Source of the DNA: Mycobacterium kyorinense
GTDB lineage: Bacteria; Actinomycetota; Actinomycetes; Mycobacteriales; Mycobacteriaceae
Assembly (NCBI RefSeq): GCF_001672775.1
Contig: NZ_LZKJ01000147.1
Coordinates: 1-41,210, forward strand
Length of the DNA stretch: 41,210 nucleotides
Direction of reading: 5' to 3'
Each line of letters opens with the position of its first letter. Within the stretch, counting starts at the first letter, position 1. The translations under genes were made by a program, and so were the position numbers. The notes below the pieces were generated by a model that saw only the letters and a program-made list of their open reading frames with translations, made no database searches and was not told where the DNA came from. This document shows, one piece after another, positions 10,121 through 18,226 of this stretch.

Positions 10121-10848
10121 GCGGCGCGACGGAGGCGGAGCTTAGGGAGCTTGCCGCTCGCGGCGCGGCGGAACTGGCCGGCGCCAGCGCCTCCGATCTG
10201 CTGCGCTGGACCGACGAGAACTTCGGCGGCGTCAATGGGCCGCGGGGTGCAGCGACCTGTAACTACGTCGTGGCTTCCAACATGCAGGACGCCGTGTTGG
10301 TCGATCTGGCGGCCAAGGTACGGCCGGGGGTTCCAGTGCTGTTCCTCGACACCGGCTATCACTTCGTCGAAACCATCGGCACCCGCGACGCGGTCGAGGC
10401 GGTCTACGACATCCGGATCCTCAACGTCACTCCTGAGCAGACGGTGGCCGAGCAGGATGCGCTGTTGGGCAAGGACCTGTTCGCTCGCGAGCCCAACGAA
10501 TGCTGCCGGCTGCGCAAAGTGGAGCCACTGTCCAAAGCGCTGCGCGGCTACTCGGCCTGGGTCACCGGGCTGCGCCGCGTCGAGGCACCGACTCGTGCCA
10601 ACGCTCCGCTGATCAGTTTCGACGAAGCTTTCAAGCTCGTGAAGATCAACCCGCTGGCGGCGTGGTCGGATCAGGACATGGACGACTACATCGCCGAAAA
10701 CGATGTGCTGGTCAATCCGCTTGTCTACGAAGGTTATCCGTCGATCGGCTGCGCACCGTGCACGGCCAAGCCGGCTGAGGGCGCCGACCCGCGCAGCGGA
10801 CGCTGGCAAGGGACGGGCAAAGTCGAATGCGGGTTGCACGCCTCGTGA
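10117..10848 (+). CDS. cysH: Adenosine 5'-phosphosulfate reductase CysH
   Basis: Reduces APS to sulfite with thioredoxin. The 243-aa protein has the 4Fe-4S-type cysteines that mark bacterial APS rather than PAPS reductases: Cys129-Cys130 (NECCRLRK) and Cys212/Cys215 (GCAPC). Catalytic Cys238 sits in the C-terminal KVECGLH. The LDTGYHF motif (about 78) belongs to the PP-loop nucleotide site. The start overlaps the sirA stop (ATGA), and the stop overlaps the next gene (GTGATG), so sirA, cysH and che1 form a tightly coupled operon whose products supply sulfide for cysteine and mycothiol. Corresponds to Rv2392. Confidence 0.96.
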   Translation: MSGATEAELRELAARGAAELAGASASDLLRWTDENFGGVNGPRGAATCNYVVASNMQDAVLVDLAAKVRPGVPVLFLDTGYHFVETIGTRDAVEAVYDIRILNVTPEQTVAEQDALLGKDLFAREPNECCRLRKVEPLSKALRGYSAWVTGLRRVEAPTRANAPLISFDEAFKLVKINPLAAWSDQDMDDYIAENDVLVNPLVYEGYPSIGCAPCTAKPAEGADPRSGRWQGTGKVECGLHAS

Positions 10849-11591
10849 TGCTGGGTTCATTTAGCGCCGAGCCGCCACACTCGGCTCCACCGAGTTTGCG
10901 GCCGCCGCTGGTGCTCACCGCCCACGGCAGTGCGGATCCACGCTCGGCGGCCAATGCCCGGGCCGTCGCTGCTCTGCTGCGACGCATGCGCCCGGGTCTG
11001 GACGTGCGGGTTGCCTTCTGCGAGCAGAACTCGCCGATGCTGGCCGACGTGGTCACGCCGGGTTCGGTGGTGACACCGTTTTTGCTGGCCGACGCCTACC
11101 ACGCCCGCATCGATATTCCTCGCCAGATCGCGGGGCGCGCCGGGGTGCGGCAAGCCGAAGTGCTCGGTGAGGACGACCGGCTGATTGCCGTGCTGCGCGA
11201 AAGACTGCGCGAACTAGGCGTTTCTGGGCTCGACCACGACCTCGGCGTACTGGTGGTGGCGATCGGCTCGAGCGATGCCGCGGCTAATGCGCGCACGGTG
11301 ACGGTGGCCGCACGGCTCGCGGCGAGCACCAGTTGGGCCGGTGCGACGACGGCGTTTGCGACCGCGGCCGGCTCGCTGGCCGAGGCCGCCGACCGGTTGC
11401 AAGACGCTGGTGCTCGACGGCTGGTGATCGCGCCGTGGTTCCTGGCGCCGGGACGGCTGACCGATCGAGTGGCTGATTTTGCGCACGATCGCGGTATTGC
11501 CATGGCGGCCCCGCTGGGCGCGCATCCGCTGGTGGCTCAGACGGTGCTGGACCGCTTCGACGCAGCGCTGACCGAGCAGGCTGCGGCCTGA
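10848..11591 (+). CDS. che1: Sirohydrochlorin ferrochelatase, CbiX/SirB family
   Basis: A class II chelatase-fold protein of 247 aa, homologous to Rv2393 (che1). It inserts Fe2+ into sirohydrochlorin to give the sirohaem of the adjacent sulfite reductase, which explains its place in the operon. The metal-site motif LTAHGSADPRSA is near residue 23, and a second chelatase repeat (VVAIGSSDAAAN) begins near 137 without the His, so the active site is in the N-terminal half. The start is either the GTG at 10845 or the ATG at 10848; both overlap the cysH stop. In M. tuberculosis ggtB follows; here the next gene is cysA on the opposite strand. Confidence 0.87.
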   Translation: MLGSFSAEPPHSAPPSLRPPLVLTAHGSADPRSAANARAVAALLRRMRPGLDVRVAFCEQNSPMLADVVTPGSVVTPFLLADAYHARIDIPRQIAGRAGVRQAEVLGEDDRLIAVLRERLRELGVSGLDHDLGVLVVAIGSSDAAANARTVTVAARLAASTSWAGATTAFATAAGSLAEAADRLQDAGARRLVIAPWFLAPGRLTDRVADFAHDRGIAMAAPLGAHPLVAQTVLDRFDAALTEQAAA

Positions 11592-11593
11592 CC

Positions 11594-11638
11594 ATCTCTG
11601 GCGCGAGCATCTCTGGCGCGAGTGTCTCTGGCGCGAGC
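11594..11638. repeat. 15-bp tandem repeat, three units
   Basis: Three copies of RTCTCTGGCGCGAGY (11594-11608, 11609-11623, 11624-11638), nearly identical. The last runs into the left arm of hairpin repeat B, so the array looks like a stuttered duplication of the bases leading into that arm. It lies just after the che1 stop. Confidence 0.9.
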
Positions 11639-11692
11639 GTGCGCAAACCCGGTAATTAGGTCGGCGTGTCGACCGGGGACACGCACGCTCGC
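11633..11692. repeat. Intergenic hairpin repeat, copy B
   Basis: Perfect 11-bp arms at 11633-11643 (GCGAGCGTGCG) and 11682-11692 (CGCACGCTCGC), with the core GTGTCGACCGGGGACAC before the right arm. It lies between convergent che1 and cysA. The cysA stop (11656-11658) is inside the element, so the right arm and core are translated as the end of CysA. Confidence 0.9.
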
Positions 11693-12708
11693 GGCAAGGG
11701 GAGATCGGGCACTCGGGTGGCGGCCGCGTAGACGGTGTCCCCTTCCTTCAGGCCCAGCGCCTCGGCGTCGCCCCGGGTGATCTGCGCGGTGAACGGGCCG
11801 CCGGTGGCCGCGTTGGTCAACTCCACGCGGACCTCGAAGCCCAGCATCACCACACGGTCGATGGTGGCGCGGATGACGCCGGCAGATCTGGCGGCGTCGT
11901 CGCTGGCAGCGATCTTCATGTCGGGATTGCGCCCGACCCGGATGTCGTGCGGGCGCACCAAGGTGCCATTCAACGAGGACACCGCGCCCAAAAACGACAT
12001 CACGAAGGCGTTCGCAGGACTGTCGTAGACATCCGCCGGGGATCCGACCTGCTCGATACGCCCCTTGTTGAGCACGGCGATGCGATCGGCCACGTCGAGC
12101 GCCTCGGCCTGGTCGTGGGTGACCAGCACCGTGGTGACATGCACCTCGTCGTGCAACCGCCGCAGCCAGGCCCGCAGATCTTCGCGAACCTTGGCGTCGA
12201 GCGCACCGAACGGCTCGTCGAGCAGCAGCACCTGCGGGTCGACCGCCAGCGCGCGAGCCAGCGCCATGCGCTGCCGTTGACCCCCGGAGAGCTGATTGGG
12301 GTAGCGGCTTTGAAAACCGCTGAGCCCCACCACCTCAAGCAAGTTGTCGACTTTTTTCGTGATCTCCGACTTCGGCCGCCGGCGGATCCGCAACCCGAAT
12401 GCGACGTTGTCGCGGACGGTCAAATGCTTGAAGGCGGCGTAATGCTGGAACACGAACCCGATGCCCCGCCGCTGCGGTGGCACCCGGGTCACGTCGCGGC
12501 CGTTGATCGTGACGGTTCCGGTGTCGGGCCTGTCGAGTCCGGCAATGGCGCGCAACAACGACGACTTGCCCGAACCGCTGGGGCCCAGCAGCGCTGTCAG
12601 CGAACCGGCGGGCACCGTGAAGTCGACGTTGTCGAGTGCGACGAAGGTGCCGTGGCGCTTGTTGGCGCCCTGCACGATGATCGCGTCCGACCCCGGGTTG
12701 GCGGTCAT
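11656..12708 (-). CDS. cysA: Sulfate ABC transporter ATP-binding protein CysA
   Basis: The ATPase that powers sulfate/thiosulfate import through CysT and CysW. 350 aa. Walker A is GPSGSGKS (42-49), signature LSGGQ (140-144), Walker B VLLLDEP (160-166) and switch His197. A C-terminal TOBE-type domain follows (about 245-335). Starts ATG, overlapping the cysW stop as ATGA. The last 12 residues ([12 protein letters not shown]) are encoded by hairpin repeat B rather than by ordinary cysA sequence, so the natural C-terminus has probably been replaced. Corresponds to Rv2397c; M. tuberculosis has other genes between che1 and cysA, which are absent here. Confidence 0.95.
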   Translation of the reverse strand: MTANPGSDAIIVQGANKRHGTFVALDNVDFTVPAGSLTALLGPSGSGKSSLLRAIAGLDRPDTGTVTINGRDVTRVPPQRRGIGFVFQHYAAFKHLTVRDNVAFGLRIRRRPKSEITKKVDNLLEVVGLSGFQSRYPNQLSGGQRQRMALARALAVDPQVLLLDEPFGALDAKVREDLRAWLRRLHDEVHVTTVLVTHDQAEALDVADRIAVLNKGRIEQVGSPADVYDSPANAFVMSFLGAVSSLNGTLVRPHDIRVGRNPDMKIAASDDAARSAGVIRATIDRVVMLGFEVRVELTNAATGGPFTAQITRGDAEALGLKEGDTVYAAATRVPDLPLPRACVSPVDTPT

Positions 12709-13520
12709 GCGGCCTCCTTGCCGGTACGTCGGACGTCGAGCAAGACCTGAACGATCAGCACCACGACGGACACTCCCATCAGCAATGTCGACAACGCATA
12801 GGCACCGTACTCAGCGCCGCGGTTGTAGCGGTCGGAAACCAACAACGTCAAGGTCTGCGATTTGCCGGGCAGGTTCGACGACACCATGAGCACCGCGCCG
12901 TATTCGCCGAGTGTGCGGGCGATGGTCAGCACGATGCCGTAGGTGAGGCCCCAGCGGATCGACGGCAACGTGATCCGCCAAAAGGTCTGCCACCAGGTCG
13001 AACCCAGTGTCGCAGCGGCCTCCTCCTGGTCGGTCCCCAACTCGTGCAACACCGGTTCGACTTCGCGCACCACGAATGGCAGCGTGACGAAGACACTAGC
13101 CAGCACGATCCCGGGCAGACCGAAGATGATCTTGAGCCCGAAATCTCTCTCGACGAACCCCAGCGCGCCGGCCGACCCCCACAGCACGATCAGCGCCACG
13201 CCCACGATGACCGGCGAGACCGCAAACGGCAGGTCGATGATGGCCTGCAACAAACCCTTACCGCGAAACCTGTTGCGCGCCAGCATCAAGGCCGTCGGAA
13301 TACCGAAGATGACGTTCAGCGGTACCACGATCGCCACGACCAGCAACGACAACTGCAGCGCCGAGATCGCCGCGGGCGTGCTGATATAGGCGTAGAACTG
13401 GCCGATGCCGGGCGAAAAGGTTCGCCACAAAATCACCGCAACCGGAACGACCAGCAGCACGGCGACGTAGCCCAACGCAATGCAGCGGATGAGGTAGCGA
13501 ACGCGCGGTGAGGTCGTCAT
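12705..13520 (-). CDS. cysW: Sulfate ABC transporter permease CysW
   Basis: Inner-membrane permease, 271 aa, with about six transmembrane helices (the first near residues 12-32, the last near 240-260). The cytoplasmic EAA-type loop that contacts CysA is [18 protein letters not shown] near residue 161, including the canonical AATLG. Forms a heterodimeric channel with CysT. ATGA overlaps occur at both ends: its start with the cysT stop, its stop with the cysA start. Corresponds to Rv2398c. Confidence 0.95.
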   Translation of the reverse strand: MTTSPRVRYLIRCIALGYVAVLLVVPVAVILWRTFSPGIGQFYAYISTPAAISALQLSLLVVAIVVPLNVIFGIPTALMLARNRFRGKGLLQAIIDLPFAVSPVIVGVALIVLWGSAGALGFVERDFGLKIIFGLPGIVLASVFVTLPFVVREVEPVLHELGTDQEEAAATLGSTWWQTFWRITLPSIRWGLTYGIVLTIARTLGEYGAVLMVSSNLPGKSQTLTLLVSDRYNRGAEYGAYALSTLLMGVSVVVLIVQVLLDVRRTGKEAA

Positions 13521-14344
13521 CCCGACAGCTCCTCGCGCTTAGCGGCGCGTGAACCGACAGTGCGCAAGAGTAACAGCACAACGAACGAAATACCCAACAG
13601 CACAATGGATATCGCGGCCGCACCGGTGCGGTCGTCGTTCTCGATCAAAGTGCGGATCCACTGCGAGGAGACTTCGGTTTTCCCGGGTACCGCGCCGCCG
13701 ATCAAAACCACCGAGCCGAACTCGCCGATGGCACGTGAAAACGCCAGGCCCGCACCGGTGAGCAAGGACGGCGTCAGCGACGGCAGCACCACGGAGGTGA
13801 AGATCGTCGCGCTATTGGCGCCCAGCGATGCCGCCGCCTCCTCGGCCTCGCGGTCGATTTCGAGCAGCACCGGTTGCACGGCGCGCACCACGAACGGCAA
13901 CGTGACAAACGCCAGCGCCACTCCCACGCCCCACCCGGTGTGCTGCAGATGCAGCCCCACGGGGCTGTTGGGACCGTAGAGAGCCAGCATCACCAGGCTG
14001 GCGACGATGGTGGGCAACGCGAACGGCAGGTCGATGATCGTATCGACGAGCCGCTTACCCGGGAAATCGTCGCGCACCAACACCCAGGCGATCACCAGGC
14101 CGAACACCAGATTGAGCACCGTGACCCCGGCCGAAATGGTCAGCGTCACCCGAAACGACTCGAGCGCGGCATTCGAGGTGACGGCCAGCCAAAACGCGCG
14201 CCAGCCGCCGTCGACTGCTTGCCAGGCGATCGCGGCCAACGGCAATAACACGATCACCGACAGCCACACCGTCGCAACACCGACCCGCAACGGGGTGTTG
14301 CCGCGGCGCGCCTGAGTCGAGTGGGGTGCGATCGTCGCTGTCAT
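13517..14344 (-). CDS. cysT: Sulfate ABC transporter permease CysT
   Basis: Partner permease to CysW, 275 aa, with about six transmembrane helices starting near residue 22. The coupling loop is EEAAASLGANSATIFTSV (about 167-184), and DLPFALPTIV, typical of sulfate permeases, is at about 105. The start overlaps the subI stop as ATGA and the stop overlaps cysW as ATGA. Order subI-cysT-cysW-cysA is that of Rv2400c-Rv2397c. The protein should import sulfate delivered by SubI across the cytoplasmic membrane. Confidence 0.95.
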   Translation of the reverse strand: MTATIAPHSTQARRGNTPLRVGVATVWLSVIVLLPLAAIAWQAVDGGWRAFWLAVTSNAALESFRVTLTISAGVTVLNLVFGLVIAWVLVRDDFPGKRLVDTIIDLPFALPTIVASLVMLALYGPNSPVGLHLQHTGWGVGVALAFVTLPFVVRAVQPVLLEIDREAEEAAASLGANSATIFTSVVLPSLTPSLLTGAGLAFSRAIGEFGSVVLIGGAVPGKTEVSSQWIRTLIENDDRTGAAAISIVLLGISFVVLLLLRTVGSRAAKREELSG

Positions 14345-15366
14345 CCGGTGGCCTGCATGTAGATCCGGGTGATGCTGCCGGAGTTCTTGTCGAACAGCTG
14401 CGGGTCCACGGTGTCCCAGCCGCCCAAATCAGTAATCGTCCACAGCTTCGTCGGTACCGGGAACTGGTCACGGAAATCGGCGGCGACGGCCGGATCCACG
14501 GGCCGGAAACCCGCGGTCGCCCACAACTTCTGGGCCTGCGCCGTGTACTGAAAGTTCTTGAACGCGGTCGCGGTGTCCAGATGCGCGGTGGTCGTCACAA
14601 CCGCCAGCGGGTTGTCGATTTTGAAGGTCTGCGGCGGGTTGACGTGGGTGATCGGCTTGCCTTGCCGCTCGGTGGCGATGGCCTCGTTCTCATAGCTGAT
14701 CAGCACGTCGCCGCTGCCCTGGACGAACACATCGGTGGCCTCGCGTCCCGACCCCGGACGCAGTTTGACGTGTTGGCTCACCAGCTTGTTGACGAAATCC
14801 ACTCCAGCTTGGGGGTTTCGTCCTCCACCACTCTTGACGGCGTAGGGGGCCAGCAGATTCCATTTCGCCGAGCCCGAACTCAGCGGACTGGGGGTGATGA
14901 CTTCCACACCGGGCTTCACCAAGTCGTCCCAGTCTTTGATGTTTTTCGGATTGCCCTGGCGCACCACCAGCGTCACCACCGACCCGAACGGAATGCCCTT
15001 GGTGGCGTCCTTGTCCCAGTCCGCGGAAACCTTGCCGGCCTTGACCAGGCGGGTGATGTCGGGTTCGACGGAGAAATTCACCACGTCGGCCGGTTTGCCG
15101 TCGACGACGCCGCGCGACTGATCCGCCGAGGCCCCGTACGAGCTGACGACCTGCACGCCTTTGCCGTCCTCGGAGGCGTTGAACGCGGGAATCACCTTGC
15201 TCCAGCCAGGTTCCGGAGCCGAGTAGGCGACCAGCGTGATGCTGACGCGGGCATTGCGCGGACCGCCACCGCCGACCACGTCGCTGGCGCCACCGTGGCA
15301 GGCGGCCGCGACGGCTGCGACCATCGCGAGGGCGACGACACGCCATCCCCTGAGGTGGTTTAGCAT
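14341..15366 (-). CDS. subI: Sulfate-binding lipoprotein SubI
   Basis: Periplasm-facing substrate-binding protein that captures sulfate for CysT/W/A. A lipoprotein signal peptide runs from MLNHLRGW through a hydrophobic stretch to VAAACHGG, with the lipidated Cys near residue 23. Family motifs include LVAYSAPEPGWSKVIPAF, DVVNFS, NPKNIKDWDDL and VLISYENEA. The ATG at 15366 was preferred over 15399 because it has GAAAGG upstream and gives a proper signal peptide (341 aa). The ribosome site lies in a hairpin (15371-15414). First gene of the sulfate importer operon; Rv2400c homologue. Confidence 0.95.
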   Translation of the reverse strand: MLNHLRGWRVVALAMVAAVAAACHGGASDVVGGGGPRNARVSITLVAYSAPEPGWSKVIPAFNASEDGKGVQVVSSYGASADQSRGVVDGKPADVVNFSVEPDITRLVKAGKVSADWDKDATKGIPFGSVVTLVVRQGNPKNIKDWDDLVKPGVEVITPSPLSSGSAKWNLLAPYAVKSGGGRNPQAGVDFVNKLVSQHVKLRPGSGREATDVFVQGSGDVLISYENEAIATERQGKPITHVNPPQTFKIDNPLAVVTTTAHLDTATAFKNFQYTAQAQKLWATAGFRPVDPAVAADFRDQFPVPTKLWTITDLGGWDTVDPQLFDKNSGSITRIYMQATG

Positions 15367-15370
15367 CGGT

Positions 15371-15414
15371 GACCTTTCGGGCTGCGGGAATCGAATCACC
15401 GCGACGGAAAGGCC
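15371..15414 (-). promoter_or_regulatory. Hairpin masking the subI ribosome-binding site
   Basis: On the transcript GGCCUUUC (15414 down to 15407) can pair over 8 bp, including one G-U, with GAAAGGUC (15378 down to 15371); the loop is 28 nt. GAAAGG is the subI Shine-Dalgarno, so this helix would shut off initiation. A leader ORF lies just upstream, as expected for translational attenuation. Predicted by eye, not folded. Confidence 0.5.
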
Positions 15415-15482
15415 TCAGGTCGTTCAGTGACCAGTACTCGTCAGTTGCACCGACGCCGACGCCAGACCGCGCGCGTATGGGT

Positions 15483-15575
15483 TCAGCGACGACAGTGCAC
15501 ATCGGCGACAGCGGAATCACCCACGGCAATGAGTGCCAAGACATAGCACTCCCGGTTGCCGGACGCTGCGCGCAT
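15483..15575 (-). CDS. Putative leader peptide upstream of subI, 30 aa
   Basis: ATG mini-ORF of 30 codons with Cys at 10 and near the end (ADVHCRR, Cys28). TAGGCT at 15583-15588 is a TANNNT -10 placed 7 nt before the ATG, consistent with a leaderless transcript. It has only two Cys codons and no RRHxDL motif, so its kinship to the sirA leader is weaker, but its position before a sulfate operon with a masked ribosome site is suggestive. Could be a chance ORF. Confidence 0.45.
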   Translation of the reverse strand: MRAASGNRECYVLALIAVGDSAVADVHCRR

Positions 15576-15582
15576 GCCGCGA

Positions 15583-15588
15583 AGCCTA
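15583..15588 (-). promoter_or_regulatory. Putative -10 element of the subI operon
   Basis: TAGGCT on the minus strand fits the mycobacterial TANNNT consensus and sits 7 nt before the leader ORF ATG. It would give a leaderless start and a subI leader of about 210 nt. Confidence 0.4.
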
Positions 15589-15626
15589 ACAGAATCCGCT
15601 GCACCGGCACGGCGAGCCGGCGACTG

Positions 15627-15713
15627 TCAGCGCGTCAGCCACCACATGACGATGACCAGTACCACCAGCAGGATCAACACCAACGTCACCTGTGATCGGG
15701 GCATACCGCTCAT
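15627..15713 (-). CDS. 28-aa membrane miniprotein
   Basis: MSGMPRSQ followed by one hydrophobic helix (VTLVLILLVVLVIVMWW) and LTR. Its ATG overlaps the stop of the 92-aa membrane protein as ATGA, the same coupling used by real operons elsewhere in the window, which is the main evidence that it is translated. Short basic N-terminus plus a single helix suggests a small membrane-complex subunit. No family recognised. Confidence 0.55.
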   Translation of the reverse strand: MSGMPRSQVTLVLILLVVLVIVMWWLTR

Positions 15714-15988
15714 CTGGACTCCTCGTCGCCGCCCGGCGACGATGCGCGCTGTGGAACACCAGCGCGAGGTGGGGGTACCGCCTGCTTGCGGGGGAAAACC
15801 GGGCCATCGGACGGCTGCCGGACGCGCCGCATCACCACGATGCCGCGACCCAGCATGGTGTCCAGCGCCAACGCGATCAGGTAGGCCAAGATCAGCACGA
15901 CCGGCATCACCACGATGGTCTGCAGGACGAAGCCGAGTCCCGACAACCACAACTCGACGCCGTCCCACCAGCTGAGGAACCCGTTCAC
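15710..15988 (-). CDS. Small membrane protein (Rv2401A-like), 92 aa
   Basis: A 92-residue protein beginning NGFLSWWDGVELW. It has one or two hydrophobic helices (about residues 12-45: WLSGLGFVLQTIVV, then MPVVLILAYLIALALD) and a basic, Pro-rich cytoplasmic tail. The GTG at 15988 is chosen because AGGG lies about 8 nt upstream and the protein then starts at the amphipathic NGFLSWW segment; the frame extends to 16039. Position between subI and the GH15 gene matches Rv2401A, a conserved membrane protein of unknown function. Its stop overlaps the start of a 28-aa membrane miniprotein. Confidence 0.65.
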   Translation of the reverse strand: MNGFLSWWDGVELWLSGLGFVLQTIVVMPVVLILAYLIALALDTMLGRGIVVMRRVRQPSDGPVFPRKQAVPPPRAGVPQRASSPGGDEESR

Positions 15989-16117
15989 CGGGCTTACCCT
16001 ATGCCGCACCTCTCGCGAATCCAATGTGTGAAGATCCACCAGGTGACATCAGGCCGGAGTCGCTCACCGCGCAGACCCGAGTAGACGCCGGACAGGTCCA
16101 CAGATGATGATGTCGGC

Positions 16118-18115
16118 ATGGTTTTGCACGCCAATTCGGCCGAAGAAGCTTCCGAGGAGGCCCCACCGTTCACCGTGACGTCGCCGGTGCCCTTCACGCC
16201 GACCGGGTCGTTGCGCAACCCGTTCCCGCCGATCGCCGATTACGCGTTTCTGTCCGACTGCGAAACGACGTGCCTGATCTCACCGGCCGGTTCGGTCGAG
16301 TGGTTGTGCGTGCCGCGACCGGACTCGCCGAGCGTGTTCGGCGCGATCCTCGACCGTAGCGCCGGTCACTTCCGGTTGGGGCCCTACGGGGTCTCGGTGC
16401 CCTCGGCCCGGCGTTACTTGCCCGGCAGCCTGATCATGGAGACCACCTGGCAGACCCACACCGGCTGGCTGATTGTTCGCGATGCGCTGGTGATGGGTCC
16501 GTGGCATGACATCGAGCGGCGGTCGCGCACGCATCGTCGTACCCCGATGGACTGGGACGCCGAGCATATTTTGCTGCGCACGGTGCGCTGCGTGTCCGGC
16601 ACCGTCGAGCTGATGATGAGCTGCGAGCCGGCGTTCGACTACCACCGTGTCGGCGCGACGTGGGAGTACTCGGCCAACGCCTACGGCGAGGCCATCGCGC
16701 GGGCCAAACACAACCCCGACGCGTATCCGACGCTGCGGCTGACCACGAACTTGCGGATCGGACTGGAAGGGCGCGAGGCACGAGCACGGACCCGATTGAA
16801 AGAGGGCGACGACGTGTTCGTCGCGTTGAGTTGGTCCAAGCACCCTGCGCCGCAAAGCTATAAAGAAGCCGCCGACAAGATGTGGCAGACCACCGAATCA
16901 TGGCGGCAGTGGATCAACATCGGCAACTTCCCGGACCACCCGTGGCGGGCTTACCTACAGCGCAGCGCGCTGACCTTGAAAGGCTTGACGTATTCGCCCA
17001 CCGGTGCGCTGCTTGCTGCCAGCACCACCTCGCTGCCGGAAACACCGCAGGGCGAACGTAACTGGGACTACCGCTACGCGTGGATCCGCGACTCCACATT
17101 CGCATTGTGGGGCCTCTACACCTTGGGTCTGGATCGCGAAGCCGACGACTTCTTCTCGTTCATCGCCGACGTGTCCGGCGCCAACAACGGGGAACGCCAT
17201 CCGCTGCAAGTGATGTATGGCGTCGGCGGCGAGCGCAGCCTGGTCGAAGAAGAGTTGCACCATCTGTCCGGTTATGACCAGGCACGCCCGGTCCGCATCG
17301 GCAACGGCGCCTACAACCAAGCGCAGCACGACATTTGGGGTGCCATCCTCGACTCGTTCTACCTGCACGCCAGATCCCGTGAGCAGGTCCCCGAGACGCT
17401 GTGGCCGGTGCTGAAAAAACAAGTCGAAGAAGCCTCGAGACACTGGCGGGAGCCCGACCGCGGCATCTGGGAGGTCCGCGGCGAACCGCAGCACTTCACC
17501 TCGTCGAAGGTCATGTGCTGGGTGGCGCTGGACCGCGGCGCCAAGCTGGCCGAGCGGCAAGGCGAGAAGAGCTACGCCCAGCAGTGGCGTGCCGTCGCCG
17601 AGGAGATCAAGGCCGACATCCTCGAGCACGGGGTGAACTCCAGCGGTGTGTTCACCCAGCACTACAACACCGACGCGCTGGACGCGTCACTGCTGCAGGT
17701 GGTGCTGACCCGGTTCTTACCGCCGGATGACCCGCGGGTACGCGCGACCGTGCTGGCTATCGCCGACAACCTCACCGAACAGGGTCTGGTGTTGCGCTAC
17801 CGCGTGGAGGAGACCGACGACGGCCTGACCGGCGAGGAAGGCACCTTCACGATCTGCTCGTTTTGGCTGGTGTCGGCGCTGGTCGAGATCGGCGAGGTCA
17901 GCCGCGCCAAGCACCTGTGTGAACGACTGCTGTCCTACGCCAGCCCGCTGCACCTCTACGCCGAGGAGATCGAGCCGCGCACCGGCCGGCATCTGGGTAA
18001 CTTCCCGCAGGCGTTCACCCACCTGGCGCTGATCAACGCCGTGGTGCACGTGATTCGCGCGGAGGAGGAAGCCGACTCCACCGGCGGATTCCAGCCCGCC
18101 AACGCCCCGATGTAG
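16118..18115 (+). CDS. GH15 family trehalase (Rv2402 homologue)
   Basis: Cytosolic 665-aa glucoamylase-fold enzyme. The Rv2402/M. smegmatis group in GH15 was shown to hydrolyse trehalose to glucose rather than starch, so trehalase is the preferred call. The N-terminal beta domain starts around IADYAFLSDCETTCLISP (about 38) and contains GSVEWLCVPRPDSPS. The (alpha/alpha)6 catalytic barrel carries ERNWDYRYAWIRDSTFALWG (about 310-330), GAYNQAQHDIWG and EEGTFTICSFW (about 570), which hold the usual acid/base region. ATG start; GATGAT at 16106-16111 is positioned as a -10 for a leaderless transcript. Faces lepA tail-to-tail across repeat C. Confidence 0.92.
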   Translation: MVLHANSAEEASEEAPPFTVTSPVPFTPTGSLRNPFPPIADYAFLSDCETTCLISPAGSVEWLCVPRPDSPSVFGAILDRSAGHFRLGPYGVSVPSARRYLPGSLIMETTWQTHTGWLIVRDALVMGPWHDIERRSRTHRRTPMDWDAEHILLRTVRCVSGTVELMMSCEPAFDYHRVGATWEYSANAYGEAIARAKHNPDAYPTLRLTTNLRIGLEGREARARTRLKEGDDVFVALSWSKHPAPQSYKEAADKMWQTTESWRQWINIGNFPDHPWRAYLQRSALTLKGLTYSPTGALLAASTTSLPETPQGERNWDYRYAWIRDSTFALWGLYTLGLDREADDFFSFIADVSGANNGERHPLQVMYGVGGERSLVEEELHHLSGYDQARPVRIGNGAYNQAQHDIWGAILDSFYLHARSREQVPETLWPVLKKQVEEASRHWREPDRGIWEVRGEPQHFTSSKVMCWVALDRGAKLAERQGEKSYAQQWRAVAEEIKADILEHGVNSSGVFTQHYNTDALDASLLQVVLTRFLPPDDPRVRATVLAIADNLTEQGLVLRYRVEETDDGLTGEEGTFTICSFWLVSALVEIGEVSRAKHLCERLLSYASPLHLYAEEIEPRTGRHLGNFPQAFTHLALINAVVHVIRAEEEADSTGGFQPANAPM

Positions 18116-18116
18116 G

Positions 18117-18163
18117 CCCCTTACCTCGGGCGAGCGTGCCCCCCTTACCTCGGGCGAGCGTGC
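18117..18163. repeat. 24-bp tandem duplication beside hairpin repeat C
   Basis: A 23-nt unit beginning CCCCTTACCTCGGG and ending GCGAGCGTGC occurs at 18117-18139 and 18141-18163 (period 24). The second copy includes the left arm of repeat C. As at copy B, the left arm and its flank have been duplicated. Confidence 0.9.
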
Positions 18164-18213
18164 GTGTTCCCGGCGCCCGACACGGCGTGTCGGCCGGGGA
18201 CACGCACGCTCGC
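18154..18213. repeat. Intergenic hairpin repeat, copy C
   Basis: Perfect 11-bp arms at 18154-18164 and 18203-18213, core GTGTCGGCCGGGGACAC. It sits between the convergent GH15 and lepA genes, 13 nt short of the lepA stop codon, a place suited to bidirectional termination. Confidence 0.9.
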
Positions 18214-18226
18214 GCGAGAGGTGGCG

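Noticed and set aside
11594..11638. CRISPR or MIRU-type array
   Set aside because: The three 15-bp units are directly adjacent without spacers and are much shorter than CRISPR repeats or MIRU units.
15627..15968. 113-aa minus-strand ORF containing the miniprotein
   Set aside because: The first 85 residues are an Arg-rich shadow of the 92-aa membrane gene; only the last 28 residues, from the ATGA overlap, look like protein.
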